Assembly: GCA_015229005.1 (NCBI GenBank)
Contig: JADGCL010000019.1
Coordinates: forward strand, 1 to 44,261
Direction of reading: 5' to 3'
Source: Magnetococcales bacterium
Lineage (GTDB): Bacteria > Pseudomonadota > Magnetococcia > Magnetococcales > JADGCL01
DNA length: 44,261 nt
The number at the start of each line of letters is the position of its first letter. Position 1 is the first letter of the stretch. Of the stretch, positions 25,513-34,276 are shown in pieces. Made by a program: the position numbers and the translations under genes. The notes under the pieces were generated by a model that saw only the letters and a list, made by a program, of their open reading frames with translations, made no database searches and was not told the origin of the DNA.

Positions 25513-26055
25513 TCAACTCGCCCCCTTTCGTGCCTCCTGGAGGAGTCTGCCCAGCTTCTCGAGCTCACTCCGGAGTTTGTTCTCCTTGGAGGGATGATCA
25601 AGCTGCTCGGGTAGAGTTCCGACAGAAACGTCCCGTGAACGGTCGGAAACATAATCGCCCCTCTCATGCGACAGCGAGACCGGACCCCCGTCATGCAACG
25701 GTTGGGGATTCTCCTTGGTCAAAGATGGTGGAATTCGCGAAGGAAGCGCCAGGCGCTGGGAAGCGGAAAGCTCCACCACCCCGCTCACCGCATCGAAGGG
25801 TGGGGGAGCGGGAGATGTCGCATCCGGCACCGAAGCAGGTTCAAACCAGACTCCCACCCCCCGACCCTCCTGAACGAAGGCCAGACCCTCCGCTTCCAAG
25901 GTCCGTTGCATCCTCTGGAGGGTCTTGCCGAGAGCATCGGCGCCGTTTTCAAAACGCCTCACCGAACCGACCGCCACCCCGGATTTCTGGGCAAGATCCT
26001 GGGCAGTCCACTGAAGGGCAGCCCTGGCCATGCGAACCTGCTCACGCGTGATCAT
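25513..26055 (-). CDS. XRE-family helix-turn-helix regulator with a long C-terminal tail
   Basis: About 180 residues from ATG 26055; GTG 26067 is an alternative. The helix-turn-helix is at about residues 1-65: MITREQVRMARAALQWTAQD, LAQKSGVAVGSVRRFENG, and LEAEGLAFVQ, a layout typical of short alphaproteobacterial XRE proteins. Those usually end near residue 75. Here a further 105 residues follow, Pro/Ser-rich first and then a charged helix (KENKLRSELEKLGRLLQEAR) that could dimerise. The targets are unknown. It is convergent with the FHA gene. Confidence 0.8.
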   Translation of the reverse strand: MITREQVRMARAALQWTAQDLAQKSGVAVGSVRRFENGADALGKTLQRMQRTLEAEGLAFVQEGRGVGVWFEPASVPDATSPAPPPFDAVSGVVELSASQRLALPSRIPPSLTKENPQPLHDGGPVSLSHERGDYVSDRSRDVSVGTLPEQLDHPSKENKLRSELEKLGRLLQEARKGAS

Positions 26056-26169
26056 CACCACCCTCACCTTCCCCCCCCGTACAAGACTGGGGAACCCGAA
26101 CGAGGGCAGGATACTGGGTTGACCCGGGACAATTCAATGCCAGGAGATGACTCCCTGGCCACCATCGGT

Positions 26170-27408
26170 TCACCCTCTCTTCAGAATAACCTCACGAATC
26201 ACCTTCTTCGACGCCCGCTTCACGGTAAAAGTAAGGTTTTCATGTTGAATCACCTGGCCAGGAGCCGGGATATCCCGAGCTTTCTCCAATAAAAAACCGG
26301 AAAGGGTTTCATAATTCCCGTCCGGGAGGACGATCCCCGTTTTTTCCTGGAAGGTGACCAAGCCGATGCGCGGATTGACCCTGTAGGAACCATCTTCCAG
26401 CGGCACCAACCACTGCTGCGCAGACGGCTTGCCCACATCGTACTCATCGCTGATTTCGCCGACGACACGCTCGAGGATGTCTTCCATCGTGACGATCCCC
26501 TCGGCGGCGCCATACTCATCCACAACCACCGCCATCCCCTCCCCGCTCTTGCGGAACTCCATCAACAATTCCTCGATCCCTTTAGCCTCGGGAACATAGC
26601 GAACCGGTTTGATGAAGGGCATCAGGCTCTGACCGCCCTCCTCCCACAGGAGGTCCAGCGCACTGACCATACCGACGATGTCATCAACACGCCCATTATA
26701 TACCGGAATTTTGTTATGGCCGCTCTCCCATGCCAACTGGGCCATGGCACCACAAGTGGCGTTCTGCGGAATCGAAACAACCTCAATCAGGGGAATGGCA
26801 ATATCACGGGCATAGATCTCCCCGAAACTGAACATCCTCCGGATCATTGTCCGTTCCATGGGCTGAATGTCACCACGATCTGCCGGAAGCTGCAACATGA
26901 GGTCAATCTCTTCACGCAAAGTAAAAGGGCTCGGTCCGACTCCCCCAACCAGGCGCGCAAAGAACTTCGTGACCGACGTAAAGATAATCAGTATGGGGGA
27001 AAAAATGATCGAAGCCGCACGCAGGACAAAAATGATTCTCGGGGTCAGCTGATCGGCACGCTGCTGAAAGACACTCTTCGGGACGATCTCACCAAAGACC
27101 CAAATGATCGGGGTGATGATGGGAACCACGAGCCAACTATTCTCGGCCCCAAACAAGCGAACCATGAGGAGAGTGGCCAACGAAGTGTTGCTGACAATGG
27201 CGATATTGGTTCCTACCAATGTCGTCGAAAGCAGCCACTCCGGCTTTTCCAACATTTGAATCGCCAGCCCCGCCCCCCGCGAGCCCTTGGCCGCATCATG
27301 GCGCAGCTTGATGCGGTCCGCACTGACCACGCTCATTTCAGAACCGGAAAAAAAGCCCTCCATGAGCAGAAAAAAAAGCATGAGGACAAGGATGGTCAGA
27401 GTATCCAT
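26170..27408 (-). CDS. CNNM-domain membrane protein with CBS pair and CorC/HlyC domain
   Basis: 412 residues. The N-terminal CNNM transmembrane domain (about 1-175) has FFSGSEMSVVSADRIKLRHD and FGEIVPKSVFQQRAD. A CBS pair (about 195-320) includes IPVYNGRVDDIVGMVSALDLL and VDEYGAAEGIVTMEDILE. The C-terminal CorC/HlyC domain (about 330-408) has YRVNPRI and the DGNYETLSGFLLEK segment. Proteins of this kind are linked to magnesium or cobalt export and ion homeostasis in the inner membrane. The start lies 5 bases after the stop of a second member of the same family, so the two are co-transcribed and may form a heteromer. Confidence 0.9.
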   Translation of the reverse strand: MDTLTILVLMLFFLLMEGFFSGSEMSVVSADRIKLRHDAAKGSRGAGLAIQMLEKPEWLLSTTLVGTNIAIVSNTSLATLLMVRLFGAENSWLVVPIITPIIWVFGEIVPKSVFQQRADQLTPRIIFVLRAASIIFSPILIIFTSVTKFFARLVGGVGPSPFTLREEIDLMLQLPADRGDIQPMERTMIRRMFSFGEIYARDIAIPLIEVVSIPQNATCGAMAQLAWESGHNKIPVYNGRVDDIVGMVSALDLLWEEGGQSLMPFIKPVRYVPEAKGIEELLMEFRKSGEGMAVVVDEYGAAEGIVTMEDILERVVGEISDEYDVGKPSAQQWLVPLEDGSYRVNPRIGLVTFQEKTGIVLPDGNYETLSGFLLEKARDIPAPGQVIQHENLTFTVKRASKKVIREVILKRG

Positions 27409-27413
27409 GGGAG

Positions 27414-29102
27414 TCAGGAACCCTCTTTCGGGGGGAGTCTGCGCCTTCGACCGGGCTCACCCTTCAGCCCTTCCGACACCCCCGCCTCCGGCGAGCCCTG
27501 GGGGCAGGAATCTTGAATCGACGCAGCAAGCTGCCCCCCCTCCACCGGCGACACCCCTCCTGCGACATTTCCCGCAACAGCCGAATCCCCTGTCGCCTCG
27601 CCTTCCACCTCATCCCCGGCAACCGTTACCGTCCCGGTCGACTCCCCGGCTTCAGAGAGATCATCACCCCAATTTCCTGCCAAATCCTCTCCCGCCTGCC
27701 TCGCCAGCACCTCCTCTGCATGACCGACAGCCATCTCTCCAGGCAATTCTCCAGCGGATAGAGCATCCACCGGCTTCTCTCCCACCGATACGCCCGGAGG
27801 GAGTTTCCCAGGAGGTCCTCCCCCTCCTCCCGCCCGGCTGTCAAGGACACAAGCCACGGTCTGGATGCGATTCCCAACCAACTCCACCACGGTGAAGCGC
27901 CACTTATCCAAGGTAAGGGACCTACCCACAGAGGGCAATTCACCAAAGCGGTGGAGCAACAGCCCCCCCAGGGTCTCCGCCACGTCAAGTGGAAGCTCCG
28001 CACCAGCACGCTGATTGAAATGGGAAACCGGCAGCGCACCGTCCAATTTGACCACTCCCCCCCGCCCCAGGAGGGGATCCGTTGGACGATGAATCACAGG
28101 ATCCGGACCGAGTTGACCGAATATGGAGCGCAACAAATCCTCCATGGTCACAAGGCCGGTAATGGAACCAAATTCGTCCAATGCCAGGGCAAAGGAGAGC
28201 TTGCGCTGCCGAAACAAGTGAAAGAGATCGAGAAGCGGCTTGGTTTCCGGGACAAAAAGCGGCGGTCGGGTCAATTTTTCCAGCCCCGCCGCCGTCAACT
28301 GGCTGCCATCGAAATCGGGATTGAGAATATCCCGCAAATGGATCACCCCAACAATGGCATCCCTGTCGGTTCCACGGTAGACGGGAATTCGGGTGAAAGG
28401 AGCTTCCTGCAGGGCCTTCAACAACTCGGGCAGAGGGGTATTCAGCGACAGCGAGAAGATACGCGCCCGCGGGGTTTGCACTTCTTCCACGGTCTGGTTG
28501 CCGAAGTCAAAGATATTATTGATAAACTCCCGCTCAAGACCGCCCAGATCCCCTTCTTCGGTCGCCTGGTGCGCCAGGGTGCGGACCATGTCCTCGGTGA
28601 CCTCCCTCCCCTTGCGGTAATGGTCTCCCACAAGGAGCGTCGTCAGCCGGTCCGCAACACCCCTAACCAGTCTGAGGACAGGAGACATGAAGGAAATAAT
28701 CAGGGACAAGGGACGGCTGATCACCGTGGCGAAGGCCATATTGTTCTTGACCGCCACCGTTTTCGGTGTAACCTCACCAACAATAAGAAGTACAGGAAGC
28801 ATGATAAGAAGGTTGACCCAGAAAACATCCTCACTGCCGAAGTGGCTCAAGACGATGCTGGCCGATATCACCGAAGCCGAAACGTTGACCAACTCGTTAC
28901 CGACGAGAACCGCCACGATCAGGAGACGCGGATCGTTCAACAGCCGCCGAATCAGCTGGATCCGAGGATGGCCACTCAACTCCATCTGCTCGAGCTGATG
29001 CCGATTCAGGGAGAAAAGGGCCGTCTCCGATCCGGAAAAAAAGGCCGAGCAAGCAAGGAGAAGGACAAAAAGAAACAGCTTTACCGGGAGAAGCAGTTCC
29101 AT
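27414..29102 (-). CDS. CNNM/CBS/CorC-type membrane protein with acidic C-terminal extension
   Basis: 562 residues from ATG 29102 (MELLLPVKLFLFVLLLACSA). It has the same order as its downstream neighbour: CNNM domain with FFSGSETALFSLNRHQLEQ and VGEVTPKTVAVKN, CBS pair with IPVYRGTDRDAIVGVIHLRD and DEFGSITGLVTMEDLL, then the CorC domain. Unlike the family norm of about 410-430 residues, it carries some 135 extra residues, Gly/Glu/Ala-rich, with no Lys/Arg cluster until the end (RRRRLPPKEGS). The tail starts after a poly-Gly run and is probably disordered. Sequence before 29102 looks non-coding. The ribosome-binding site is weak. Confidence 0.88.
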   Translation of the reverse strand: MELLLPVKLFLFVLLLACSAFFSGSETALFSLNRHQLEQMELSGHPRIQLIRRLLNDPRLLIVAVLVGNELVNVSASVISASIVLSHFGSEDVFWVNLLIMLPVLLIVGEVTPKTVAVKNNMAFATVISRPLSLIISFMSPVLRLVRGVADRLTTLLVGDHYRKGREVTEDMVRTLAHQATEEGDLGGLEREFINNIFDFGNQTVEEVQTPRARIFSLSLNTPLPELLKALQEAPFTRIPVYRGTDRDAIVGVIHLRDILNPDFDGSQLTAAGLEKLTRPPLFVPETKPLLDLFHLFRQRKLSFALALDEFGSITGLVTMEDLLRSIFGQLGPDPVIHRPTDPLLGRGGVVKLDGALPVSHFNQRAGAELPLDVAETLGGLLLHRFGELPSVGRSLTLDKWRFTVVELVGNRIQTVACVLDSRAGGGGGPPGKLPPGVSVGEKPVDALSAGELPGEMAVGHAEEVLARQAGEDLAGNWGDDLSEAGESTGTVTVAGDEVEGEATGDSAVAGNVAGGVSPVEGGQLAASIQDSCPQGSPEAGVSEGLKGEPGRRRRLPPKEGS

Positions 29103-29433
29103 AGGCCATGAGAGTCCGGGAGGAGGGTCGCAACAGCACGCCTTGCGACCGGTTTGCAGCCTGTCAGGCGACAGGCCGCGCCCACCATTCGGGCAAACCA
29201 CCGACGACGGGACGGTGCGCCGCCCACCGGGCGAAAACCCCGGACCACCCGGACGACCAAACCGGAAACCGGAACGAACCGGGAATCAAAACAATCCGCA
29301 CGAAACAGGAGGAGACCGCCACCCGAATATCTCCCCAGGGTACCTCATGGACAGGTCCGAGCCAAGGCTTCCCGCTCACGGCGTCACCCCCCGCGCCATG
29401 ATCGATCCCGCCGATTGGCCCCATTGGACCGTG
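29103..29433. other. Gap between the YdjM-like gene and the CNNM gene
   Basis: About 330 bases between two same-strand genes. I see no terminator with a T run, no repeat match and no recognisable protein. A minus-strand ORF (29164-29424) has unconvincing Trp/Gly/Pro-rich content. A small hairpin, CCTGTCAGGCGACAGG, lies at about 29160-29175. Confidence 0.4.
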
Positions 29434-30174
29434 TCACCACGTCACTTCCCGTCCTCGCCACAGAGGCGCGAACCAGCTCCCCTCCGGAACGAAGCGGGTA
29501 CGAATCCCCCGGAGGGTCTCGTCCCTGAAAATATCCGCAAGCAACCCCTGGGAGTCGGGAGTCAGGAAAAAGGCCCCGACGACAGCCGCATAAAGGGCCA
29601 GCGTCGCCAACCAATTCGAGGAATGCCACTTCAAGGCCCTCCCGGAAGAGCGCTTCGCCCCGCCCGTGCCGAAAAGGTTCAGCCCATAAAGCTCATCGAC
29701 AACCAGGTGGAGCCAGTAGCCCAGCAACAGAAACCCCCCGGCCAACCAGGAGAGGCGGGGTGAAAACCCCAACAGGGAATGCAGAGAAGCGGTAAAACCG
29801 AAACTGAAGAGGAGTCCCGCCGGGATCGAATGGATCAGGCCCCGATGGACCGTAAGGCGGTTGAACAGACGAAACACCACCCGTTTCACGAAAGCGGCGC
29901 ATGCAAACCCCAGCAACAACAGCTCCACTACCGTCAGTCGACTGGCCAGGGCGAAGACCACCAGAAAGGCGAAGGCGGTGGAAACGAACGAAAAGGCCAG
30001 CTCCAGAGGGATGGAATCGTCCGCATCGATATCCGGCAACACTCCCCCGAGAATCCCCGCCGCAAAGCAAAGGAGCACCCCCTCGACCCCGGAGAGACCG
30101 GTGACCAGCAGCGACGCCCCCCCCAGACCGCTGGCAATCGTCGCCGCCGTCACATGCCCGTGAAAGTCAGCCAT
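29434..30174 (-). CDS. YdjM-like inner-membrane protein (putative membrane-bound metal-dependent hydrolase)
   Basis: 246 residues from ATG 30174 (MADFHGHVTAATIASG), with GAGGGG about 5 bases upstream. Six or so membrane segments are present. The family signature is there: an early His (HGHV), GGVLPDIDADDS, the HRGLIHSIP motif and YWLHLVVDELYGLNLFG near the end. The DID, HRG..HS and HLVVDE clusters are the presumed metal site of the YdjM/DUF457 family, for which a hydrolase activity is predicted rather than shown. It follows the Memo-AMMECR1 gene by 7 bases, so the two are probably co-transcribed. Confidence 0.85.
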   Translation of the reverse strand: MADFHGHVTAATIASGLGGASLLVTGLSGVEGVLLCFAAGILGGVLPDIDADDSIPLELAFSFVSTAFAFLVVFALASRLTVVELLLLGFACAAFVKRVVFRLFNRLTVHRGLIHSIPAGLLFSFGFTASLHSLLGFSPRLSWLAGGFLLLGYWLHLVVDELYGLNLFGTGGAKRSSGRALKWHSSNWLATLALYAAVVGAFFLTPDSQGLLADIFRDETLRGIRTRFVPEGSWFAPLWRGREVTW

Positions 30175-30181
30175 GAACCCC

Positions 30182-31705
30182 TCAGCTATTGCCTTCTTTC
30201 GACTTTTCCACCGTATAGACCGATACCTCCACCCCCTGCCGCCAGGCGTCGTCCGGAAGCCCCGCCTTCCGGCAAAGGTGTTCCAGGAAGAGACGCGGAT
30301 CGGGAAGTTGCTCCCAGACCTGGGGTAAAAACGTGGCCCGGCGCCCTCCCCGCGCCAGAATGACACCGTGAATCCCCGGCTTGAGAGCCCGCAGCAACTC
30401 CTCGGGAGAGTCGTGGGGCAGAGGCACGGGCTCCGACAACAGCGACACCTCGATTTGCACACCAGCCAGGTCATCGGCGGTGAGCGGCGGAAAACGGGGA
30501 TCCCGAACCGCCGCCGAGACGGCGTTCCCCAGAAGATCTACCGCCAAGGGGCGATGCGCCACCAGGGTACCGATACACCCACGCAGGGCTCCTCCCTGGG
30601 TCAAGGTCACAAAACAGGCCCCCTGCCGGGAGAGCCCAGGCCGCTCGCGCATCAACTCCTCTCCCTTCAATCCCGGCTCTCCCCGCAACACCCGATCGAG
30701 GTGGGCCCTCGCCATATCCGGCAGCGAGGCCAACCCTGCATCTCCCCCTCCCGCCTCGGCGGGGATCGCCCCTCCCCCACTCCGAGGCTGCCCCGGTCTC
30801 TCCCCATCCCCCGGAGGCAGTGCCTCCCCTCCCGCACAACCCGGGGAGGACCCCGTCCCCGGATCCCCCGGGGTAGCCCCCGCCCCACTCCCGGCAGTTT
30901 CCCCGGAGACCGGCGCATGGAACAGATAGGTAGCATAGCCCACCACCCGACTGCGATCCCCGGCGGTATCACCAGAGTTCCGATAATCGGCGAGTTCCAC
31001 CCGCCAGGAATGGCGGATGGCAGCATCGACCAGGGCAACCATCCCCTTGTTCCCGCAGGCCTCGCAGGAACTCAGGGCCACGGGGTCCAAACCAAGAACG
31101 GCCCCGTGACAACGACGATCCCGGCCGACCGCATCGTCGTATGGGTGAAAATGCGAAAGATCGGACGAGGCCACAACCAAATCGCCCGGTTGCCAGATCA
31201 TCTCAAGAAGTTCGGCCAGGCGCCTCCCGTGGATTTCCCCGTAGACCATGGGAACCAGGGTGAAGTGGCGCAGGGTCCGTTGCAGAAACGGCAACTGCAC
31301 CTCCAGTGAGTGTTCCAGACGATGCGGACCCGGGTCATCGTTGACATCACTCTCCCGACCAAGGCGCACCAAAGCCTCCATGGCCACCGGGACCTCCCCG
31401 AGAGGGGTGAGAAACGCCGTATGATTGCCGACGGAAACCCCGCGAAGATAGACCCGATGGCTCGGGGCCAGCACCACCACCCGCCTCGGACTCTCCCGAC
31501 TGGCCGGGGAGAGACCGGCATAGCCGAATGCGGCGGTCAACCCGGAATAGCGATAGCCGGCATGGGGGGAAATCATCGCCACCGGCTCTGCGGGCGGGAG
31601 GGGGACAGCCCGCAGCAACTGATCGATCATATTGCCGAGCGCCTGCGGATCGGCCGGATAGAACTGCCCTGCAACCGCCGGCTCCCGAATGCTGTTCGTC
31701 GACAT
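30182..31705 (-). CDS. Memo-AMMECR1 fusion (AmmeMemoRadiSam system proteins B and A)
   Basis: 507 residues. The N-terminal Memo domain (about 1-270) keeps its metal-site residues: SPHAGYRYSG, APSHRVYLRG, EHSLEVQLPFLQ, SSDLSHFHPYDDA and SSCEACGNKGMVALV. A Gly/Pro-rich linker of about 70 residues follows. The AMMECR1 domain (about 340-500) has the hallmark LRGCIGTL, plus GACFVTLTQGG and RDPRFPPLTADDL. In many bacteria and archaea these two are encoded next to, or fused and adjacent to, a radical SAM enzyme (AmrS); the trio's reaction is not established to my knowledge. No radical SAM gene is in this window. Confidence 0.93.
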   Translation of the reverse strand: MSTNSIREPAVAGQFYPADPQALGNMIDQLLRAVPLPPAEPVAMISPHAGYRYSGLTAAFGYAGLSPASRESPRRVVVLAPSHRVYLRGVSVGNHTAFLTPLGEVPVAMEALVRLGRESDVNDDPGPHRLEHSLEVQLPFLQRTLRHFTLVPMVYGEIHGRRLAELLEMIWQPGDLVVASSDLSHFHPYDDAVGRDRRCHGAVLGLDPVALSSCEACGNKGMVALVDAAIRHSWRVELADYRNSGDTAGDRSRVVGYATYLFHAPVSGETAGSGAGATPGDPGTGSSPGCAGGEALPPGDGERPGQPRSGGGAIPAEAGGGDAGLASLPDMARAHLDRVLRGEPGLKGEELMRERPGLSRQGACFVTLTQGGALRGCIGTLVAHRPLAVDLLGNAVSAAVRDPRFPPLTADDLAGVQIEVSLLSEPVPLPHDSPEELLRALKPGIHGVILARGGRRATFLPQVWEQLPDPRLFLEHLCRKAGLPDDAWRQGVEVSVYTVEKSKEGNS

Positions 31706-31738
31706 GGAGACCTCGAGGTGGGCTGTTGTGACTGGTTG

Positions 31739-33403
31739 CTAGATCAGGCAAACCTTCTCCTTGAGTTCATGGGTCAAAACGCGAACATTTTCGGAGTAGT
31801 CTATCGGGAGATCCACCAGGTGAACCCCCGGCGTCCGCAGGCATCGCTCCATCACCGGCACGAAACCATCGGCACTCTCCACCCGATGCCCGAAGGCCCC
31901 GTAACTCTCGGCATAGCGGACAAAATCCGGATTCCTGAAGTCCAAACCGAAATTGGCCAGTCCCATGCTTTCCTGCTTCCACTTGATCATCCCGTAGCCG
32001 CTGTCGTTCACGACAACGACCGTCAGGTCGAGCCCCAACCGGACCGCCGTCTCCAATTCCTGGGAGTTCATCATGAATCCCCCGTCTCCGCAAATGGCCA
32101 CGACCCGACGTTCCGGCATCACCATTTTGGCAGCCATGGCGGAGGGGAGCCCCGTCCCCATGGTGGCCAAGGCATTATCAAGAAGGACGGTATGCCGGAA
32201 ATAGGCGGGATAGTTGCGGGCAATCCATATCTTGTACATGCCGTTATCCAATGCCAGGATACCATCGTCGGGCATGACCTGCCGCAAATCCCGAACGAAC
32301 CGCTGCGGCTTCATGGGGAACCCCGGATCTTCGCTCCTTTCCAGAAGGTGACGTCGATGTTCATCCCGCATTCGGTAAAAATAGGTGAAATCCCAGTTCG
32401 GTGAAGGTTCCAGTTGCGCCGTCAACAAATGGATCGTTTGCGAAATGTCACCGATAACCTCAAGGGACGGGAAGTAAACATCGTCGATCCGGGCCGGCGA
32501 AAAATGGAGGTGAATGACCCGGGCGGTATTGCCGTGCCCCATGATCGCCGGAGGTTTTTCGGTGATGTCATGACCGACGCTGATGATGAGGTCGGCCCGT
32601 TCGATGGCGCAATGCAGGTAATCCCCCTCGGTCAAGGCCGCCGTGCCCAGGTACCCGCTCCGGCGCTCGTCGAGGACCCCCTTGCCCATCTGGGTCGAGA
32701 AAAAGGGGATACCCGTCTTGTCGACAAATTCCCCCAAACTTTCGGAGATCCCTTTGCGATTGGCTGCGGCGGCGACCAAGAGCAGAGGATGCCGGGCATG
32801 GAGGATCATCGCCGCCGCCTCGGCCAGCGCCTGAAGATCGGGTCCCGGTCGCCTCACCCGCATTCTCACCAGGGGAGCGGCGAAGGTCATCTCGGCGGCG
32901 ATATCCTCGGGAAGTTCCAGGTGAGTCGCCCCCGGTCGATCTTCCTCGGCCAGGCGAAAGACCTCCCGGACCAGGGAGGGAATCTTCTCCGCCGAAGGCA
33001 CCTGGGCCGCCATCTTGGTGATGGGAACCATGGTGGCGACCACGTCGAGGATCTGGAACCGACCCTGCTTGCTCCTCTTGATCGGTTTTTGCCCGGTCAG
33101 GGCGACCAGAGGCATGGCCCCAAGTTGGGCATAGGCGACACCGGTGATCAGGTTGGTCGCCCCCGGACCCAGCGTCGCCAGAGCGACACCCGCCCTGCCC
33201 GTCAGCCTACCCAGGGTGGCGGCCATGAAGGCTGCCGCCTGTTCGTGTCGGGTGGTGACCAGGCGAATGGAGGAATTCCGCAAAGACTCCACCAGATCCA
33301 GATTTTCCTCTCCCGGAACCCCGAAGATATGGGTCACCCCTTCCGACTCCAGACAGGCCACGAACAGGTCCGCCGCTTTCCGGGCAATTGCAGGAATCGT
33401 CAT
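31739..33403 (-). CDS. Acetolactate synthase-like thiamine-diphosphate enzyme, large subunit
   Basis: About 554 residues from ATG 33403, with AGGAGG 9 bases upstream; ATG 33409 is in frame with tighter spacing. Shows the catalytic Glu in FGVPGEENLDLVE, the substrate region TLGPGATNLITGVAYAQLGA, and the ThDP-Mg motif ICGDGGFMMNSQELETAV followed by NDSGYGMIKWKQ. Members condense two pyruvates to acetolactate. KQGRFQILDVVATMVPITK and the absence of a small regulatory subunit gene beside it suggest a stand-alone or catabolic (AlsS-like) enzyme more than biosynthetic IlvB, though another ThDP enzyme activity cannot be excluded. A repeat-derived hairpin lies in its 5' flank. Confidence 0.85.
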   Translation of the reverse strand: MTIPAIARKAADLFVACLESEGVTHIFGVPGEENLDLVESLRNSSIRLVTTRHEQAAAFMAATLGRLTGRAGVALATLGPGATNLITGVAYAQLGAMPLVALTGQKPIKRSKQGRFQILDVVATMVPITKMAAQVPSAEKIPSLVREVFRLAEEDRPGATHLELPEDIAAEMTFAAPLVRMRVRRPGPDLQALAEAAAMILHARHPLLLVAAAANRKGISESLGEFVDKTGIPFFSTQMGKGVLDERRSGYLGTAALTEGDYLHCAIERADLIISVGHDITEKPPAIMGHGNTARVIHLHFSPARIDDVYFPSLEVIGDISQTIHLLTAQLEPSPNWDFTYFYRMRDEHRRHLLERSEDPGFPMKPQRFVRDLRQVMPDDGILALDNGMYKIWIARNYPAYFRHTVLLDNALATMGTGLPSAMAAKMVMPERRVVAICGDGGFMMNSQELETAVRLGLDLTVVVVNDSGYGMIKWKQESMGLANFGLDFRNPDFVRYAESYGAFGHRVESADGFVPVMERCLRTPGVHLVDLPIDYSENVRVLTHELKEKVCLI

Positions 33404-33421
33404 GAGCATCGACCTCCTAGG

Positions 33422-33462
33422 GTTGAGAAAGTCCATGGATGGACTTTTTCGACAGTCTGCTA
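33422..33462 (-). repeat. Dispersed hairpin repeat, left-end fragment
   Basis: On the minus strand it begins TAGCAGACTGTCGAAAAAGT and folds as GTCGAAAAAGTCCAT/ATGGACTTTCTCAAC with almost no loop. It matches the left end of the 157-bp element at 34030-34186. The first three bases (33462-33460) are the TAG stop of the CopD-like gene. The element sits between that stop and the acetolactate synthase start. Confidence 0.85.
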
Positions 33463-33912
33463 CAGATAGCGACCGGACGAAGCCACGAATATCGTGACCA
33501 TTCCGAGGCCAAAATTGACGGCCACAAGCCGGCGAATGGCCATGAGATAAAGCCCAGCCTCGGGGATCAGTTCATGTTTGACCATATGCTGCAATCGACG
33601 AAATGGTACAAAATAGAGATAGCATAAAACAATGAACATTGCCCAGGCCAACAGGTGCATGACGTGGATGTAAGGTCCCACCGCGGAAAAACCGCCAAAA
33701 GCCGTATGGATCATGCCATATCCTGTCACCAACAGGGTTACGACAGCAACCCAGGCCCATGTCAGAAAACGGGACAATACCCGAAACCAAACAGCAACGC
33801 GCAAAGGAAGATCAACCGGGGCCGTCGCCGGCCCCAATACGAACAAGGAAAAGGCCATCCCCCCGATCCAAACAACGGCCGCCAGGAGATGCGTCGCAAT
33901 CAACAGGGGCAC
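33460..33912 (-). CDS. CopD-like four-helix membrane protein
   Basis: About 150 residues from GTG 33912, chosen because GGGAGG lies about 5 bases upstream and the protein then starts directly with a membrane helix (LLIATHLLAAVVWIGGMAFS). Four hydrophobic segments are seen, with His in IATHLL and in YIHVMHLLAWAMF, consistent with the CopD / conserved membrane-bound family related to copper uptake or haem-binding membrane proteins. The exact role is not clear. The longer in-frame start at 34053 lies in the MITE-like element and yields the repeat-derived MDFFNRL, so it is rejected. The stop codon is contributed by a repeat. Confidence 0.75.
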   Translation of the reverse strand: MPLLIATHLLAAVVWIGGMAFSLFVLGPATAPVDLPLRVAVWFRVLSRFLTWAWVAVVTLLVTGYGMIHTAFGGFSAVGPYIHVMHLLAWAMFIVLCYLYFVPFRRLQHMVKHELIPEAGLYLMAIRRLVAVNFGLGMVTIFVASSGRYL

Positions 33913-34029
33913 AAAGACCTCCCGGGGATAGACCCCAAAGTTTCCCAACCACCCGACGCGTGGAAAAGGATGGCATCTGTCCAGAACAATCCGAACACCA
34001 CACCAACGGTCTCCAAAACGGCGATCCCT

Positions 34030-34186
34030 TATCAGCCTGTTGAAAAAGTCCATGGACGAACTTTTTCAACCCGGAAAGGCAAAAACAAGTTTTGCCTTTC
34101 CTTCAAAATTCAAAGAGTTACACCGTCCCGTTGAATTTGACCGGCCATCCCTGGAAGGCTCTGCCCGTTTATCAACGGTCTGTTAT
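34030..34186 (+). mobile_element. MITE-like element, most complete copy (157 bp)
   Basis: The left end TATCAGCCTGTTGAAAAAGT and the right end, read inward as ATAACAGACCGTTGATAAAC, form imperfect terminal inverted repeats with core CAG-NC-YGTTGAWAAA. The left end also folds on itself (GTTGAAAAAGT/ACTTTTTCAAC, 34039-34070), the middle folds as GGAAAGGCAAAA/GTTTTGCCTTTCC, and the right end folds as GCCCGTT/AACGG. No ORF inside. Fragments of the same sequence occur at 1-53, 12287-12311, 12487-12545, 33422-33462, 34796-34906, 40355-40392 and possibly 41887-41927. Confidence 0.75.
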
Positions 34187-34276
34187 CCGCATGTAAAAAT
34201 TCCAAAAGTCTACGACCAATTACAAATAACGCCTGTAAAATCCATCAATCCGGACATGTCTCGATCAGACCAAAAA

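Noticed and set aside
33913-34053. N-terminal extension of the CopD-like protein to 34053
   Set aside because: The added residues start with MDFFNRL, encoded by the MITE-like repeat, while GTG 33912 has a good ribosome-binding site and begins at the first membrane helix.
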